In this document: piece after piece, positions 45,028 through 55,969 of the stretch | Layout of the letters: the number at the start of each line of letters is the position of its first letter | Numbering within the stretch: position 1 is the stretch's first letter | The notes under the pieces: model-generated | Database searches by the model: none | What the model was told of the DNA's origin: nothing | What the model saw: only the letters and a program-made list of their open reading frames with translations | Source: Albugo candida | Lineage: Eukaryota; Oomycota; Peronosporomycetes; Albuginales; Albuginaceae | Direction of reading: 5' to 3' | Length of the DNA: 64,000 bases | Assembly (NCBI GenBank): GCA_905220665.1 | Contig: CAJNAR010000173.1 | Location: forward strand, 310,001 to 374,000 | Translations under genes and position numbers: made by a program

Positions 45028-47113
45028 ATGCCTCGAACATCAAAACAGCAACGTCACATGAAAGCTATACGGGCTGCTTATGAGACGAAAAAACCCGGAA
45101 ATATATCAAGTTCAACTATCGAAAAAAGGAGCGATGTAAAGGCGGATTTAGAAGTTGAATTCGAGGTTCGAGGAAGAGCAAACGGACACCATTATTGTGA
45201 GTATTGAGTCTGCTTGTAAACGGCCTTCTCGGTACCTTAGAGACTACGACAGAACGAAGCGGCGCAATAGAGCAGCGCAGAAAAAAGTAGCTATTGATTC
45301 AAGAAAGCTAGATACATACTTCAAGGCAAAAGCCACACAGCGTCAGCCTATAGACTCTGAAAGAGAGGACTTGATAGATGAAAAACCTCTTTATTCTCAC
45401 AACAATCTTCAAAGAGCGCTTGTGAAATTGGGAAAACAAAATAAATCTCATGAGGAAAGTATGCAGCTGCGTCTTGCCTCTGCTGCAGCATACTTCAGGC
45501 TTATACTCTGCTGCAGTGAGGTAAAGTTAATTCATTTGCACATTCTCTAGCGCAATTTTATTTTATTTATTAACGGTCAATCGTGATTGCAAAATAAAGA
45601 GTTACTGCCTCGCAAATAATTGCGGCGGCGAAGGGAAAAGGGCGTTGGTTTGCCGAGATGCTTCGTGTCTGGGGACGTGTATATCTTGAAACTGTTTTTT
45701 TTCCCGAGAGCAAGCAGGGAAAGCATGTTACTATTGTTTTGAAGCTTTACATTCGAAACAATAAATTCTGCATAGTACCAACGGATTTTACCAAGCATGT
45801 CAACGAGCAGATACTTCCAAAAATTGATCCCACCGCATCTACCCACCTCAGCACTGTGACCCGCTGGATACAGTTACTTGACCTACTCTATTCAGAGGTG
45901 AAGAAAGTCATGTACGTTGATGGCCATGAACGAGCAGATGTCGTGGCATGTCGTACTCATTTCCTGGAACGAACGAGAATCTACGAGACATTTATGCCGG
46001 AATTTGTTGGGAGGGAAATGGAATCGGAGATTTGGCCTGCCAGAGATGCCATCATCCTAGTGACGCATGATGAAAGCACATTTGCCGCCCATGATGGCCA
46101 GAAGAAGCTATGCCTTCCTGATGGCGAAAAGCCACTGCGGAAAAAGGGGGCTGGAAGATCAATACATGTCAGCGAATTCCTGACTGATGTTGGTAAGTCT
46201 ATTATTCTAGAGTTTTTCGCTCATTACTTTGATCAAGAGTTAACATTTTCTGTCGTATTCAAGGGAGCGACTAGCTTTGAGCAAAGAATAGAAGCTTCAA
46301 CACAGCAAACTTCGAGAAGAGGCCTGCATAATCACATATCCCGGCAAGAACTATGACTGTCGGTGGATTGCGGAAGACCTTCATAAGCAAGTCCGGGATG
46401 CTGCAATTCCCATTTTCGATGCGCAGTTTTCCAATGCAAACGCTTTCTTCGCTTTCGACAATGCGACTAGCCACGCAGCATTTGCTGAAGATGCTCTCGT
46501 ATCTCAACGGATGAATCTTGAACCGGGAGGAAAGCAACCGGTGATGCGGAATGGGATGTTTGGAGATGGGACATCGCAATCCATGGTATTCCCCGCAGAT
46601 CATCCTCTGGCCGGACAACCAAAGGGCATAACGATCGTCCTGCAGGAACGCAACCTCTGGACGACATACCTTCGCCTCGATTGCAGGGGTAAATGTGGTG
46701 ACACAGGTAGCTGCTGCGGCCACAGTGTTATTCAGAACCAGCCAGACTTTAAAGCTCAAAAAGGTTTGTTGGAAGAGACAACCACCGCGGCGGGCCATCT
46801 CATCATATTTTACGCCAAATTTCATTGCGAATTTAATTTATAGAAAACTTTTGGGGGGAAGCAAAACGCTACGCAAGGAAAAATTGCGATTACACGTGGA
46901 AAGGGATTGGTCGCGACAGTTCCGAAAGCACTTGCCTCAGTTTCGCTCGCAGCAATCCGTCATCATGCTAGAAAGTGCTTCCTTTATATAGATGTGTATC
47001 GGAAAGATCTAACCGGATAAGCCGCGGAATATGCTATGAAAAAGTACCGATCACATCGAAGAGTTCCAGACTCAGTTCACACAGACAGCAATGCTTTAGT
47101 AGCTACTGTATGA
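45028..47113 (+). pseudogene. DDE transposase relic, copy 2 (near full length)
   Basis: The start is MPRTSKQQRHMKAIRAAYE at 45028, and the frame then breaks and resumes several times. Blocks in order are KVAIDSRKLDTYF, KGRWFAEMLRVWGRVYL, TVTRWIQLLDLLYSEVKKVM, YVDGHERADVVACRTHFLER, first aspartate VTHDESTFAAHDGQKK, GAGRSIHVSEFL, second aspartate FFAFDNATSHAAFAEDALV, GKQPVMRNGMFGDG, IVLQERNLW, FKAQKGLLEETTTAAGHL. The region of the catalytic glutamate (CEFNL, about 46840) is interrupted by a stop and frameshift, and a TAA lies near 47020 before the conserved AAEYAMKKYRSHRR end. The element is therefore inactive. It shows the family architecture best in this window: an N-terminal helical region, then a D-D-E core. 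Confidence 0.8.
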
Positions 47114-47154
47114 AGCTGTAAGTATAATATAAAGATAATATATTACACTTGTAC

Positions 47155-47188
47155 TCAAACCCTAATCCCTAAAGCCTAAACCTAATTT
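47155..47188. repeat. Degenerate telomere-like repeats
   Basis: About four imperfect copies of a CCCTAAA-type motif (aaaccctaatccctaaagcc, then taaacctaa). CCCTAAA is the complement of the TTTAGGG telomere repeat found in many plants and stramenopiles. It lies just after transposase copy 2. Confidence 0.45.
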
Positions 47189-47370
47189 GCCCACCGATCG
47201 CGGCCAATTTTTACGCTTTGATAGGAAACACTAGTTAAATCTAGAGAAACAAGGCAGTTTTTAGCGACTTATAAATTATCCAAAAATCATCCACTTCAAA
47301 ATCCAAGCCTTTTGCTTTGCAGATGGTACACATAATTATAATATGTGTACTTTTTATTTATATGTAGGGA

Positions 47371-47498
47371 ATTGTTATATTCACTCCCTTTTAATTCACG
47401 TGACACACGTTATTATACGCAATTAGGAGATTGTTATATTGACTCCCTTTTCGGTTAGATTCACTCCCTTCCAAGTCACGTGACCCACATTATTATAC
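47371..47498. repeat. Imperfect 80-bp-spaced duplication with CACGTGAC core
   Basis: The block tcactccctt, then tcacgtgac, then cac.ttattatac, occurs at 47381-47418 and 47461-47498, spaced exactly 80 bp. A third partial ttgttatattNactccctt lies at 47431-47449. The CACGTG palindrome could be a bHLH/bZIP site, but it more likely belongs to transposon terminal or subterminal sequence. Confidence 0.5.
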
Positions 47499-47639
47499 AT
47501 TCAAACATTATCGTCTTCTTTATGTGTCACACCCTGGTTTTATGCGAGCATACCGATGATTTGCTGAAACTCCCTGACAGGCTGGAAATTGTACCGATTG
47601 AGTAGACGTCTACTTTTCTCGGCTTGCCTTCTAGTTTAT

Positions 47640-48260
47640 TCTCTCATTGTGTCGGCACGGGCAACAGAGCTTGTTTGAAGTCAGGCTTTGCGTATTTGAT
47701 AACTCTTTCCAGGAGCATATCTTCTGCTCCACCGACTGCTTCACTGACTGCCGAGAAAATAAGAAAATTCTTGCTTCAAGAACATCCAGCTGTTTTTTTG
47801 CCGTAAAATAGCGTCATGCCTGCGTTTTGGTGATGCTGGGTCGACACACTTCGTAATGCGGTTCATCACTTCTTTGATGTTAGAGCCCTGAGTCATCCAT
47901 TGAGGGACTTAGTGAGAGCTTTCCCGCTCAGATGGTGTCCTAGACAGTGCAGCTTCTCCTCCTCACTAGATGCTTACTGGACATGCGATAGTTGACACAA
48001 GAAACGATAAACCCATTGGATGAACGGCTCTCCAAGTATATAGTATGTTTCTCTCCCATCAAATGGCTGAATTGCTAGCTTCATATCCCTTCAATTTGTC
48101 TCGATTTAGCCCGTGTAACGCATTATGTTCCATGGAATGGAAAAAGCTTATCCTCATTTCGTTTCCACGATGCAGCATCGGTTTCGCATCCAAGGATGAC
48201 ATTTTAAAATAATGTCCTTGGTTGTTTGAACCTGCAAATACGCTTTCCATTCGCGGATAG
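47640..48260 (-). pseudogene. LTR-retrotransposon gag relic
   Basis: On the - strand fragments read KLKGYEASNSAI in one frame, with IQPFDGRETYYILGEPFIQW and VYRFLCQLSHVQ in another. These are followed by HCLGHHLSGKALTKSL, then KRRHDAILRQKNSWMFLKQE and a SEAVGGAEDMLLERVIKYA-like end. This order (a 'FDG' start, an xWxxRFLxQ helix, a 'GHxLxGxA' helix, a 'VSEAxGG...IxxYA' end) fits gag of LTR elements that I recall from oomycetes. Stops and frameshifts break it repeatedly, and no matching pol or LTRs are visible. Confidence 0.5.
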
Positions 48261-50159
48261 GTGGTGCTGGTAAGGGTGAGCTGATGATCCGCACGACTTT
48301 CATCTTGTCCAGTCGATTCCCGAGTGTCTCTAGCACATCATTCGATGCATCTTCGACTCATCTGGTTCATCGTATTTCTCGATGGTGTTGGCTGGTGAAA
48401 TCTTGTTTGGGCTCATCACCTGTTGGCAGGCAAGCGAAGATGGTTGCGTTCCAGGAAAATTACCAAAGCTGGCATTTTTACCTTAAAGCACATTCTAAAT
48501 TTCTTTTAACAGTGCTTGCAAAATAGAATGAGTATAACAAGGTAGGAGCATTCATTGCTTGCATGGAGTCCTGCCTAGTTCCGCTTGCTGCACCGTGCCG
48601 AGACTTCTTTAATCTTACTGCATGATTAAATTGATCAATTTTTCTTCACCGACGACGTGAATCTGTCACGTCGCAAAATGTATTATGCCTCACATATTGG
48701 AACTAGCGAGATTGTGTCCACCATAAGTAAATGATCCACTTGAAAAGCTGTTCGGATGACTTTATCGGATTTATTGATATAGTTGTTGAGCTTTCGCACA
48801 TACAGAATTTTTGCATCATACAGTATTGGACCAGCTTGTCCGTCTGTAGTCGCTGAAGTGAATCCTTGGCCACCACTCAAATGGCCTCTCCAAACTTTCT
48901 AGTACGAATGGTTAGCATTTTGTTTTTCTTTATTAGTGTATATTTGCGAAACAAGTATGAATTTTTCTTTGATGCAGCTACCCTGTTGAATTCTTTGCGC
49001 TTACTGGAAGAATTTGTAATTCTCTCCCCATGTTATTGGTAAGGCTATTAGCTCATTGATACCATTTTCAACTCCATGGAGAAATGATTGCTATTCTTTG
49101 AACCAGACACTGTATATATGGAAAGACTCTGGCGGAACCGGTGTTCGTTAACGATTTTCATCAATAATCTTTGGCAGTAGTGGTATGCGGAGCTGCGATA
49201 AATTCGTTTTTATAAGTTAAAAAAGTTTTTCTTTTATTGTATTTTATTTTTCTAAATTTTTAAATATATACCTTTGTTAAAAAAATTAAGCGGTTTTACA
49301 AAAGGGCCCAATACCTTGTATTTTGTGCATTCAGCTGCATTTTCTCGATAATTGGTCCAATTGTTGCAGAATTCGACATTGAACTTGTATTGAATCTTCC
49401 TTGCCGTTCCATTCGCAATTATATGCTGTTCGGACAATTCCACTTAAACGACATTATTTCCATAAGATAGAACCGCATCTCCAATAAAGTCACGGCTACT
49501 TGGATTTATTAGTGTTGATCAGCACAGTACAATCGCCATTTTGCGCAAAAATCGGGCTTTCTTCTGGCAAAAAAAGACAAATGACCGAGATAAAAGTGGA
49601 GAAAGATGGAACGGGTAGCAGATAGTAACCCATAGGGTACATATGCATGCGCATTGATATGGAGAACGAGACTTTGTTAAACATATCAACAAAACGAGTA
49701 TTTATTTCTTGCTCATATTCGGAGATCACTTCTTATTTCCAAGATGTTCCTAGAACTATGATGTTTCTCTTGAGCCGATAATAAGAAGATCTGAGAAACA
49801 TGTAATGACGCAAGAGAGCAAAAATATGTAATTAGATAAAGATTGCTGGTAAATTAGAAAAATGTCTCGTGCAAAGATCTTTACTTCACGTTTTCTTATT
49901 GGAGTGCTTCTTTGGAATGGAAATTTTTTGTAGAAAAGGGGCAAGTAGAGGAGGTGTCAGGGGGCACCACGTCCGAAGAACATGAATTTCCTTTTTTAGA
50001 GATTTACTTTAGTAACTACAGCATAGGTAGTACACAGCGTGATCGTTAGTGCTTAACGTATTGTCCAATTATATAAACGATGCTGCTGCCGTATTCCGCA
50101 AGAATGTTGTAAAGTAGCACACACTCTTGTCCTTTTACTGTGACCTATATCGATGAGCA
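48261..50159. other. AT-rich region without a recognisable gene
   Basis: The - frames 48683-48880 (YVRKLNNYINKSDKVIRTAF) and 49496-49729 with 49252-49443 (NVEFCNNWTNYRENAAECTK) look mildly coding-like. They may be relics of transposons or of one decayed gene. Nothing definite can be assigned. Confidence 0.3.
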
Positions 50160-50449
50160 AATTGCTATACTTGGTGGTGTCTAAAGACAAACTTCCATTT
50201 ATATCACATTTTTGCTGCAAAAAGGACACAATTGCTAGCAACTCCGTGTCATAGAATACTAGTAAGCACTATCGATTCGTTTACATCAAGGCAATCGTAG
50301 GCCCGGGTATGCTTAGTGCACATAAACCCGGGCCACTACACACTAGTCTCAAACTTTGGGACAAGTGTGTTTTCATTGCCTAAGAAATATACTGATCTGA
50401 CATATTCAGTGAATAGTAACGATAGTGTGAAACTATAGGTTGATGTCAT
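50160..50449. repeat. Partial copy of the 679-bp tandem repeat (left of Ty3 element)
   Basis: This matches the 3' portion of the tandem units at 61972-63276. Shared landmarks are ttgctagcaactccgt, the cccggg near a cacactagt, catattcagtgaatagta, and the end ggttRatgtcat. The match fades leftwards beyond about 50160. It is the left half of the repeat unit that the Ty3 element interrupted. Confidence 0.78.
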
Positions 50450-50631
50450 TGATATCTCGTTCACTCCTGAACAAGTCTTCACTGCTTCAACCACCGACGG
50501 CTTCGGGGTTGTTCGACTCCGATAACTGCAAAATCAAAAGTGTATTATACAAGATCATCTGGTACCGGTTTTTATGGAAAGATATGAAAGATACGCGTGA
50601 CCTAACCTTGGGATGGATACCCAACCCATCA
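50450..50631 (-). repeat. 3' LTR of Ty3/gypsy element
   Basis: The LTR begins TGATGGG and ends ATATCA on the - strand, giving TG...CA ends. About 149 bp (50483-50631) align well with the right LTR, sharing tacgcgtgacctaa and cttcggggttgttcgactcc. The last 33 bp do not align clearly. Directly inside it, on the - strand, is a purine-rich agtagagagaaa (about 50632-50643), which suits the polypurine tract. The chromodomain frame runs into it. Confidence 0.82.
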
Positions 50632-50969
50632 TTTCTCTCTACTTCTAGAACTTTCACTACGAATGAAAGGTCGAAAAGCTTCCATCTTAGGTTCGGATGC
50701 CACCCTTTTTTGAATAACACCGGGACATCTTCCAGCAGAATGCTTGCAGGTTCCCAGCTATTCTCAGCCGCATCCAAACCAATCCATTGGACTAGAGCCT
50801 CCCACTGATGTGTATCTGGATTGATACGGCATTCCAGAAATTTTTGTACCAAATGACCATCATTTGCAAACACCACGTAGGCTTTCAAGTCTTGCATAAT
50901 TTCCATTTCTCGCTCGTAGAATTTCAATCGTGTGACATGCCGGTTAATGATAGCAAACGGTTCAACCAA
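50632..50969 (-). pseudogene. Ty3 pol C-terminus with chromodomain
   Basis: This is the end of the integrase protein. QKFLECRINPDTHQWEALVQ followed by WIGLDAAENSWEPASILLED shows the aromatic and 'NSWEP' features of a chromodomain. Such tails on integrases can steer insertion towards particular chromatin. The frame continues through the polypurine tract into the LTR and stops at 50487. It is cut off from the integrase core by frame breaks. Confidence 0.85.
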
Positions 50970-51096
50970 CTCTTGTGTGTCGTAAGTCCACCCGTTTAAG
51001 GTTTCCCGTGGCCGGTAAGGCCCCTTTCAATGTAACATGAGCTTGTTTGTTCGTCGTATAACATTTCCAGAGAGAGCAAAATCCCCAGTCTCGAAA

Positions 51097-52139
51097 TTAC
51101 CGGAGACACGCCGTGTTTTTTGCTGTGTCGACGTATCCCAGCGTCGTTTTTCTTCTTTGCCACGGTGGACACTCGTTGATACATGCCGTCCAGCGTAGCT
51201 TGCAACGTCTCAATATGCTTCTGCTGCGTGTCATTAAGGCTTTGTTTCGTACACGAGAAAAAATGCCTTCCTGAGGTGGTTGGTATAGTACAATGATAGA
51301 ATCCTGTCGCGGCAATCCATTGAAAAATATGACCGGGGCAATTCCACCCAGTATACTGGATCGAAGCTGATTTAACATGGACTGGCACAGATACAGTAAC
51401 TGTGGCCCATATTCTATCCGCTGTTTACGCTCTCTCAGTAGAGACCGCATGACTTTAAGCACCTGACGATTCATAACTTCCAACCCACGGGCAATACGCC
51501 GTGACGAAATGGTGTTTAGAAACCAACACTTTTTGTACTTGCTCCCTGGCTTCGGTTTTGAAATGAGAGCCTTGATCCGATACCCACCATAGAACCACAC
51601 CATACCGCTTAAACCAGTCTAGGAGCGCCAGGATGGTAACGTCCGTGTTCACCATTCTTGTTGGTATCAGCTCGCAGAATTCACTCATCCCATCCTCCAA
51701 TACCAGTACGTAGCAGAATCCATTCAATCCTTTAGACATGGTCAAAAAATCAAAGTGCAGTATTTCATTCGGTTTGGTTGCTCGTAGCGTCTCTCCATAA
51801 GGTCTTGGAAACATTACTCCATTCGCCACCAAACAATGTAAGCAATTTTTCACAGACTCTTTCACATCTGAATCCATTGTCGTCCACACGACATGTTTTG
51901 CTAGTATGCCTAATGTTGTAGCCCTTCCACTATGGCCTACTGAGCCCGCATGAGCTAGGACAGAAAGCCTTTTTGTAAGCTGATAGCTGCATCTGGTATC
52001 CATATACGTTTTCTATTATCCACTCATATGGATCTCTCGACATCCTGTACCAAATCCCGATAGATAAGGTGCTTGCGCACTTTTTCCTGTATCTTCCTGG
52101 TTTCATCCAAGGAAGGCCATTCAAAATGTTCATTTTCAA
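51097..52139 (-). pseudogene. Ty3 integrase (broken)
   Basis: The zinc-binding N-terminus is seen as HAGSVGHSGRATTLGIL with KNCLHCLVANGVMF downstream (H-x-H-like...C-x2-C). The core has ILHFDFLTMSKGLNGFCYVL with the first catalytic aspartate and VVLWWVSDQGSHFKTE with the second. The frame then shifts, so the third catalytic residue region appears only in another frame. KQRIEYGPQLLYLCQSMLNQ is the downstream segment. At least two frameshifts inactivate it. Confidence 0.85.
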
Positions 52140-52287
52140 GCGGAGAGACGTCTTCGACCATGGCTAGTGCACAGCATTTTGGTGCTATTTGCTTAACCAA
52201 TTCCTGTTTAGGGCTCCCCCATCATGATAATAAATCCACCATACGTTTATTTCACCGACCACATGCTCCACATATAGCGAAACATTT

Positions 52288-53022
52288 TTAGAACCATGGC
52301 CCAACGTTGTAGCTTGTCCGCTCTGTAGCGATCCAAAGTGCCATCAGCACTATGTGGATCGAAAATGAATTGTAAATTGCGGTGGTAGCTGAATATGTGA
52401 AACCCTTTCCTCTCAACAACAGATAATCCAATCTTTTGCATGTTTCCACTATCGCATATGCTTCCTTTTCAATAGTTACCCACCTCAACATCAAAACTTT
52501 GAAGGATCCACTTAGAAGTGCCAACAGGAAATGATTTTGCTCCGACCTTGGTTTAGAGCTGCCCCCTGGGGCCAGCTACGTAATTATAACTTCCCAATGG
52601 TCTTGTGATGCATCCGTGTACATGCAGACTTCCCAGGTATCTTTTTGGTGAGCCGTGAGTACCATCGCTACTAGCGCTGCTTTCACCATTTGCAGACATT
52701 GGTCTTGTTTCATACTCCAGCCGTGGTCTTTCAAAGAGACGTGGAGAAGTTTCCGCTTCTTTCTACTTCCTGCAGCTCTAGTTGCAATTTCCAGGACGTC
52801 ATGCAAATCCTGTACCAGTGCGGTATACTTCAATATGCTGTTTCGCATCCAGTTTACAGCACATAGAGATTGCTGAAGTTCGGCTGCAATCTCCGGAGTT
52901 TCGAGTTCACACAGTCCCTGAAATCGACTTGCGCAATGACTGATCCCTGCTTTTGAGATTTCCTTTGCGCACCATATTGTGGAATAGGTGAGGAATGTGC
53001 ATTTTGCTGGATTCAGTTTCAC
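52288..53022 (-). pseudogene. Ty3 reverse transcriptase thumb and RNase H (broken)
   Basis: KLNPAKCTFLT is the block after the polymerase active site, and CMYTDASQDHWEVIIT is the RNase H first aspartate region (TDAS). MLRWVTIEKEAYAIVETCKR is the RNase H glutamate region, and DYLLLRGKGFTYSATTAIYN follows. The pieces lie in two or three frames (52576-53022, 52288-52524, 52247-52441). Confidence 0.82.
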
Positions 53023-53094
53023 CCCCTATTCCTCATACTGCCGTAAAACTATCTCCAATGTCTCCAAAAGCTATGACATACGTCTCGGCATACC

Positions 53095-53658
53095 CTAGAA
53101 CATCATGCAACCATACTTGTACTCCCTATCCCATACTGGCTTCATAACATGCTCGGCCACATGTTGCACGTAAGCCACTGCATCTGTTGACCCCATGATC
53201 ACTCTATTCGCCGTGAATAAACCGCCTGGGGTTACCACTGTGAAATAGTCATTGCTGGTCTCATCGAGAGGTAGTTGCCAGTAAATACGGAAACACTTCA
53301 GCGAAAAATAACACGTTGATCCTTCCAATTGAGCCGAAACTACCTCCAAATGCGGCATTGTCCACGCCATAGGTACTGTTACTGCATTGATGGCACGTAA
53401 ATCCAGTGTCATGCGATACTCACCGACTGCCTTCATTGCCACGATTCGAGGGGCACTTCCCCATCGTAGATCTGGGTTTCTGTAAACCAAATTGTGGTTC
53501 ACCAGTTCCGCCAAATGTTTTTTTCAAATAATCTTTGTGCAAAGGTGGGTATCGTATACATTTTGCCATGATGGGAGTTTATCCTTCTTTTAGTTGTACT
53601 CGAAGAGGAGCGACTGTCGCTGGAGAGTCCGCTGCAAATTCCACCAGGGAAACATCTT
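53095..53658 (-). pseudogene. Ty3 reverse transcriptase (broken)
   Basis: From right to left: EFAADSPATVAPLRVQLKEG, a stop, MAKCIRYPPLHKDYL, a frameshift, then LVYRNPDLRWGSAPRIVAMK, EYRMTLDLRAINAVTVPM, YFSLKCFRIYWQLPLDETSN (motif A region, where the usual catalytic aspartate reads as lysine in SLKCF) and RVIMGSTDAVAYVQHVAEHV. The fingers and palm are therefore present but mutated. The upstream part of the same frame continues across the LINE insertion at 60106-60325. Confidence 0.85.
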
Positions 53659-53852
53659 TGCACTTTTAAATTTGCTGTCTAGTGCACAAGTGATATTCAC
53701 ACTGCACCACACGAAGAGTAAATTTAACGCAACATTCATACTACCTCCAGCCTTCTTCGCTCTTTCAACGAACTCCCAGCCACTCAACCCAGCACTCAGC
53801 CCGGTTCACACCAGTCCTCAAACCTTCTCCAGCGTTCTACAGCTCGCGAAAT

Positions 53853-53945
53853 CCGCTACAACTTTTGCGAATCTTCGTACAGTCCGCTGCAACTTTTGCC
53901 AATCTCTGCGAAGCCCGCTACAACACTTTCCAGTCTTCGCAAAAC
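53853..53945 (+). repeat. 31-bp tandem units in LINE 5' UTR
   Basis: The core ccgctRcaac starts at 53853, 53884 and 53915, an exact 31-bp period, with related cttcg/tctgcga stretches between. Further down, a looser duplication 'cttaccaa.c.t..ttgg.ggaac/gagcc' repeats around 53960-54030. Tandem monomers in 5' UTRs can form LINE promoters; that role is inferred. Confidence 0.65.
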
Positions 53946-54092
53946 CGATCTTACCAATCTTATTGGTGGAACTCAGCTTCGCTTACTTTCATTGGCGGAA
54001 CCCTCTCTTACCAACCATCCTAGTTGGAGCCTCTATTCTCAGTGGAGAACCCTTATTTTGTGATTCTTATACGTGATTATACAAGGGATAAC

Positions 54093-55960
54093 ATGGCTCC
54101 AGCAAAGACCCCGCAGTCCAATGTGGACATAGCATGGCGCAATACTTTCCGCCAATCCAACCCGCACCGATTACGCTATGTACCCGGCGATGATCTCTTT
54201 CAAGCAATTGAGGATGCGGTTGTGTCCAATGCGTCGCCTGACACCTTCCGCATGCTTGCCTTACGAGAGGTGCAAAAATCACGTATCGATCCTTGTGAGA
54301 AGATCGAAATGCTCATTCCGGCCCCACGGTTGACGGCAACGTTTCGCCTCGACGAAATACTTCTCTCGCTCCATCAGGAAGCGCAAACAGCCACTTGGAC
54401 GATGGCGTTGGACTCACTTTGCGACTTCATGAGTATCAAAAACCGCGGGCTTAAGTTCCACTGCCTCGACAAAGCGGTGGCTCAGAAACTTGGCGGCACG
54501 GCCATTCGATGCATGGGAAAACAATTTCTCGTGCAACCATACCGTCGATTTGGCGACTGGTACTTTGTGGAACTCAACAAGGTACCTATGGGTCTGTCAG
54601 ATGACGCGATAGCGGGCTACTTTGAGCCCATGGGCATACCATTCATGCTCACGCCCAGCACCAAACCAGGGCTAATCGACTCCAGGGACAGAGTCGTTTG
54701 GTTTCGGTCCAAAACTGCGCCGGTCCAACTATTCTCCGCGGACCGTCAACCTCTACGGGAGATCTCCTTTCCTGGTTTTCCGGATCCGGTTTATGTCCAC
54801 CACAAACATAGGGCATACAATCAAGTTACGCCACCTTCGATAGTGGCGAAGAAGGCGGCGGCGAAAGCGGCAAAAGGGTTCCAGCCATAAAAAATACCCT
54901 TCGCCATATCGATCTTGAGCAGTCCCAGCCTGCGGCAATCATCACTCCCGCGCCCGAACCACCCTTGACGTGCCCTACTGTCAAGGATTCCTTCGATACG
55001 TGGTCTCAGGTATCGAAACAGATCAACTGCAGACCACCACCACCACTTCCTCAGGGCAAAGTAGTGGATATCATGGCATGCACAGAAGAAGAGGAAGCCT
55101 TCTTCGATCTCCCAATCACCCCAACCGGTTATCAACTTGCTTTCTCGCCATTGGAAGACGACGAAGGCAACGATATCACTTGTGTCGTGACGGTTGAAGA
55201 CTGTGGCGTTGTTCGAAGCAACCCCCTCTACCCCATAGACCCAGTTGCTCGCATGCTGGAAGAGCAGTGTCTCCATACCGATCCCAGGAAACTGCTCAAT
55301 AAAGCCCACCGAAGAAGCCATATCGCGGCAACTCAAGTGGTCTTCATGGAGCTCAAAGATCCGGAAACCTGTTTGGCGGCCATTGCGGCCCAACCCACCA
55401 TTATCGCGCCAGTATTTCAGGCTCCTTCTCTCGCTCAACATATCATGGTTCCTGAACATGCCATTTTGCGGGCTATCAGTTCCGGTTCTAGTGAACATTA
55501 TGGTGACTCTTCGAGCTTGGTTTCTCGCATCACTCATCATTATGACGATACTATTCCGACACAGGCCGAGCTGTTCGCGGACCTTTTCCCTGGAGACGAA
55601 GCCCAGACGTTAGCCTTGGCTTTGGCTTCATTCGATTTATACCTCCGCGCTTATGGATCCACCCTCTATATGGATCCAGTCAGTGTAGCTGCTCTCATCA
55701 ACGATGATCAGCCCGGGTATCTCAAACATAGTCCCTTTCTCCTTTGGGATGATCGTGTACTCATGGCTCTTGCCGCGGAATTAAGTAGTCATCTGCTTTC
55801 CACGGCACCCAAGTACATTGGGGATGCTTGTAGTCTTCTAGGCTACACACTTTCTTGCGCCGACGATCTTATGGAGAAATCAGGCATGGACTCTACGATG
55901 GACCTCAGCGATGCTACCGACCTAGTCGGCCGCACTACCATGGATTCCACTCGACTCTAA
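54093..55960 (+). pseudogene. LINE ORF1 protein (one frameshift)
   Basis: The ATG at 54093 (MAPAKTPQSNVDIAW) opens a 266-codon frame to 54890. The downstream frame (open from before 54890 to 55960) continues with KNTLRHIDLEQSQPAAI, so one frameshift near 54850-54890 separates the halves. The first half has WYFVELNKVPMGLSDDAIAG and YFEPMGIPF, resembling an RNA-binding or esterase-less ORF1 type that I cannot classify. It ends in an Ala/Lys-rich basic run (KKAAAKAAKG). The second half is acidic, with FADLFPGDEAQTLALALASF. ORF1 proteins coat LINE RNA; here that role is inferred from position. Confidence 0.65.
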
Positions 55961-55969
55961 GCAACCTTG

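Noticed and set aside
42833..47113. CRISPR-like or bacterial system
   Set aside because: The window is clearly eukaryotic (introns, dynein, proteasome, ribosomal L9), and the repeats found are LTRs, target duplications and a 679-bp tandem unit, not short regularly spaced repeats.
47155..47188. True chromosome end
   Set aside because: The repeats are few and degenerate, and sequence continues for 17 kb beyond, so this is not an active telomere.
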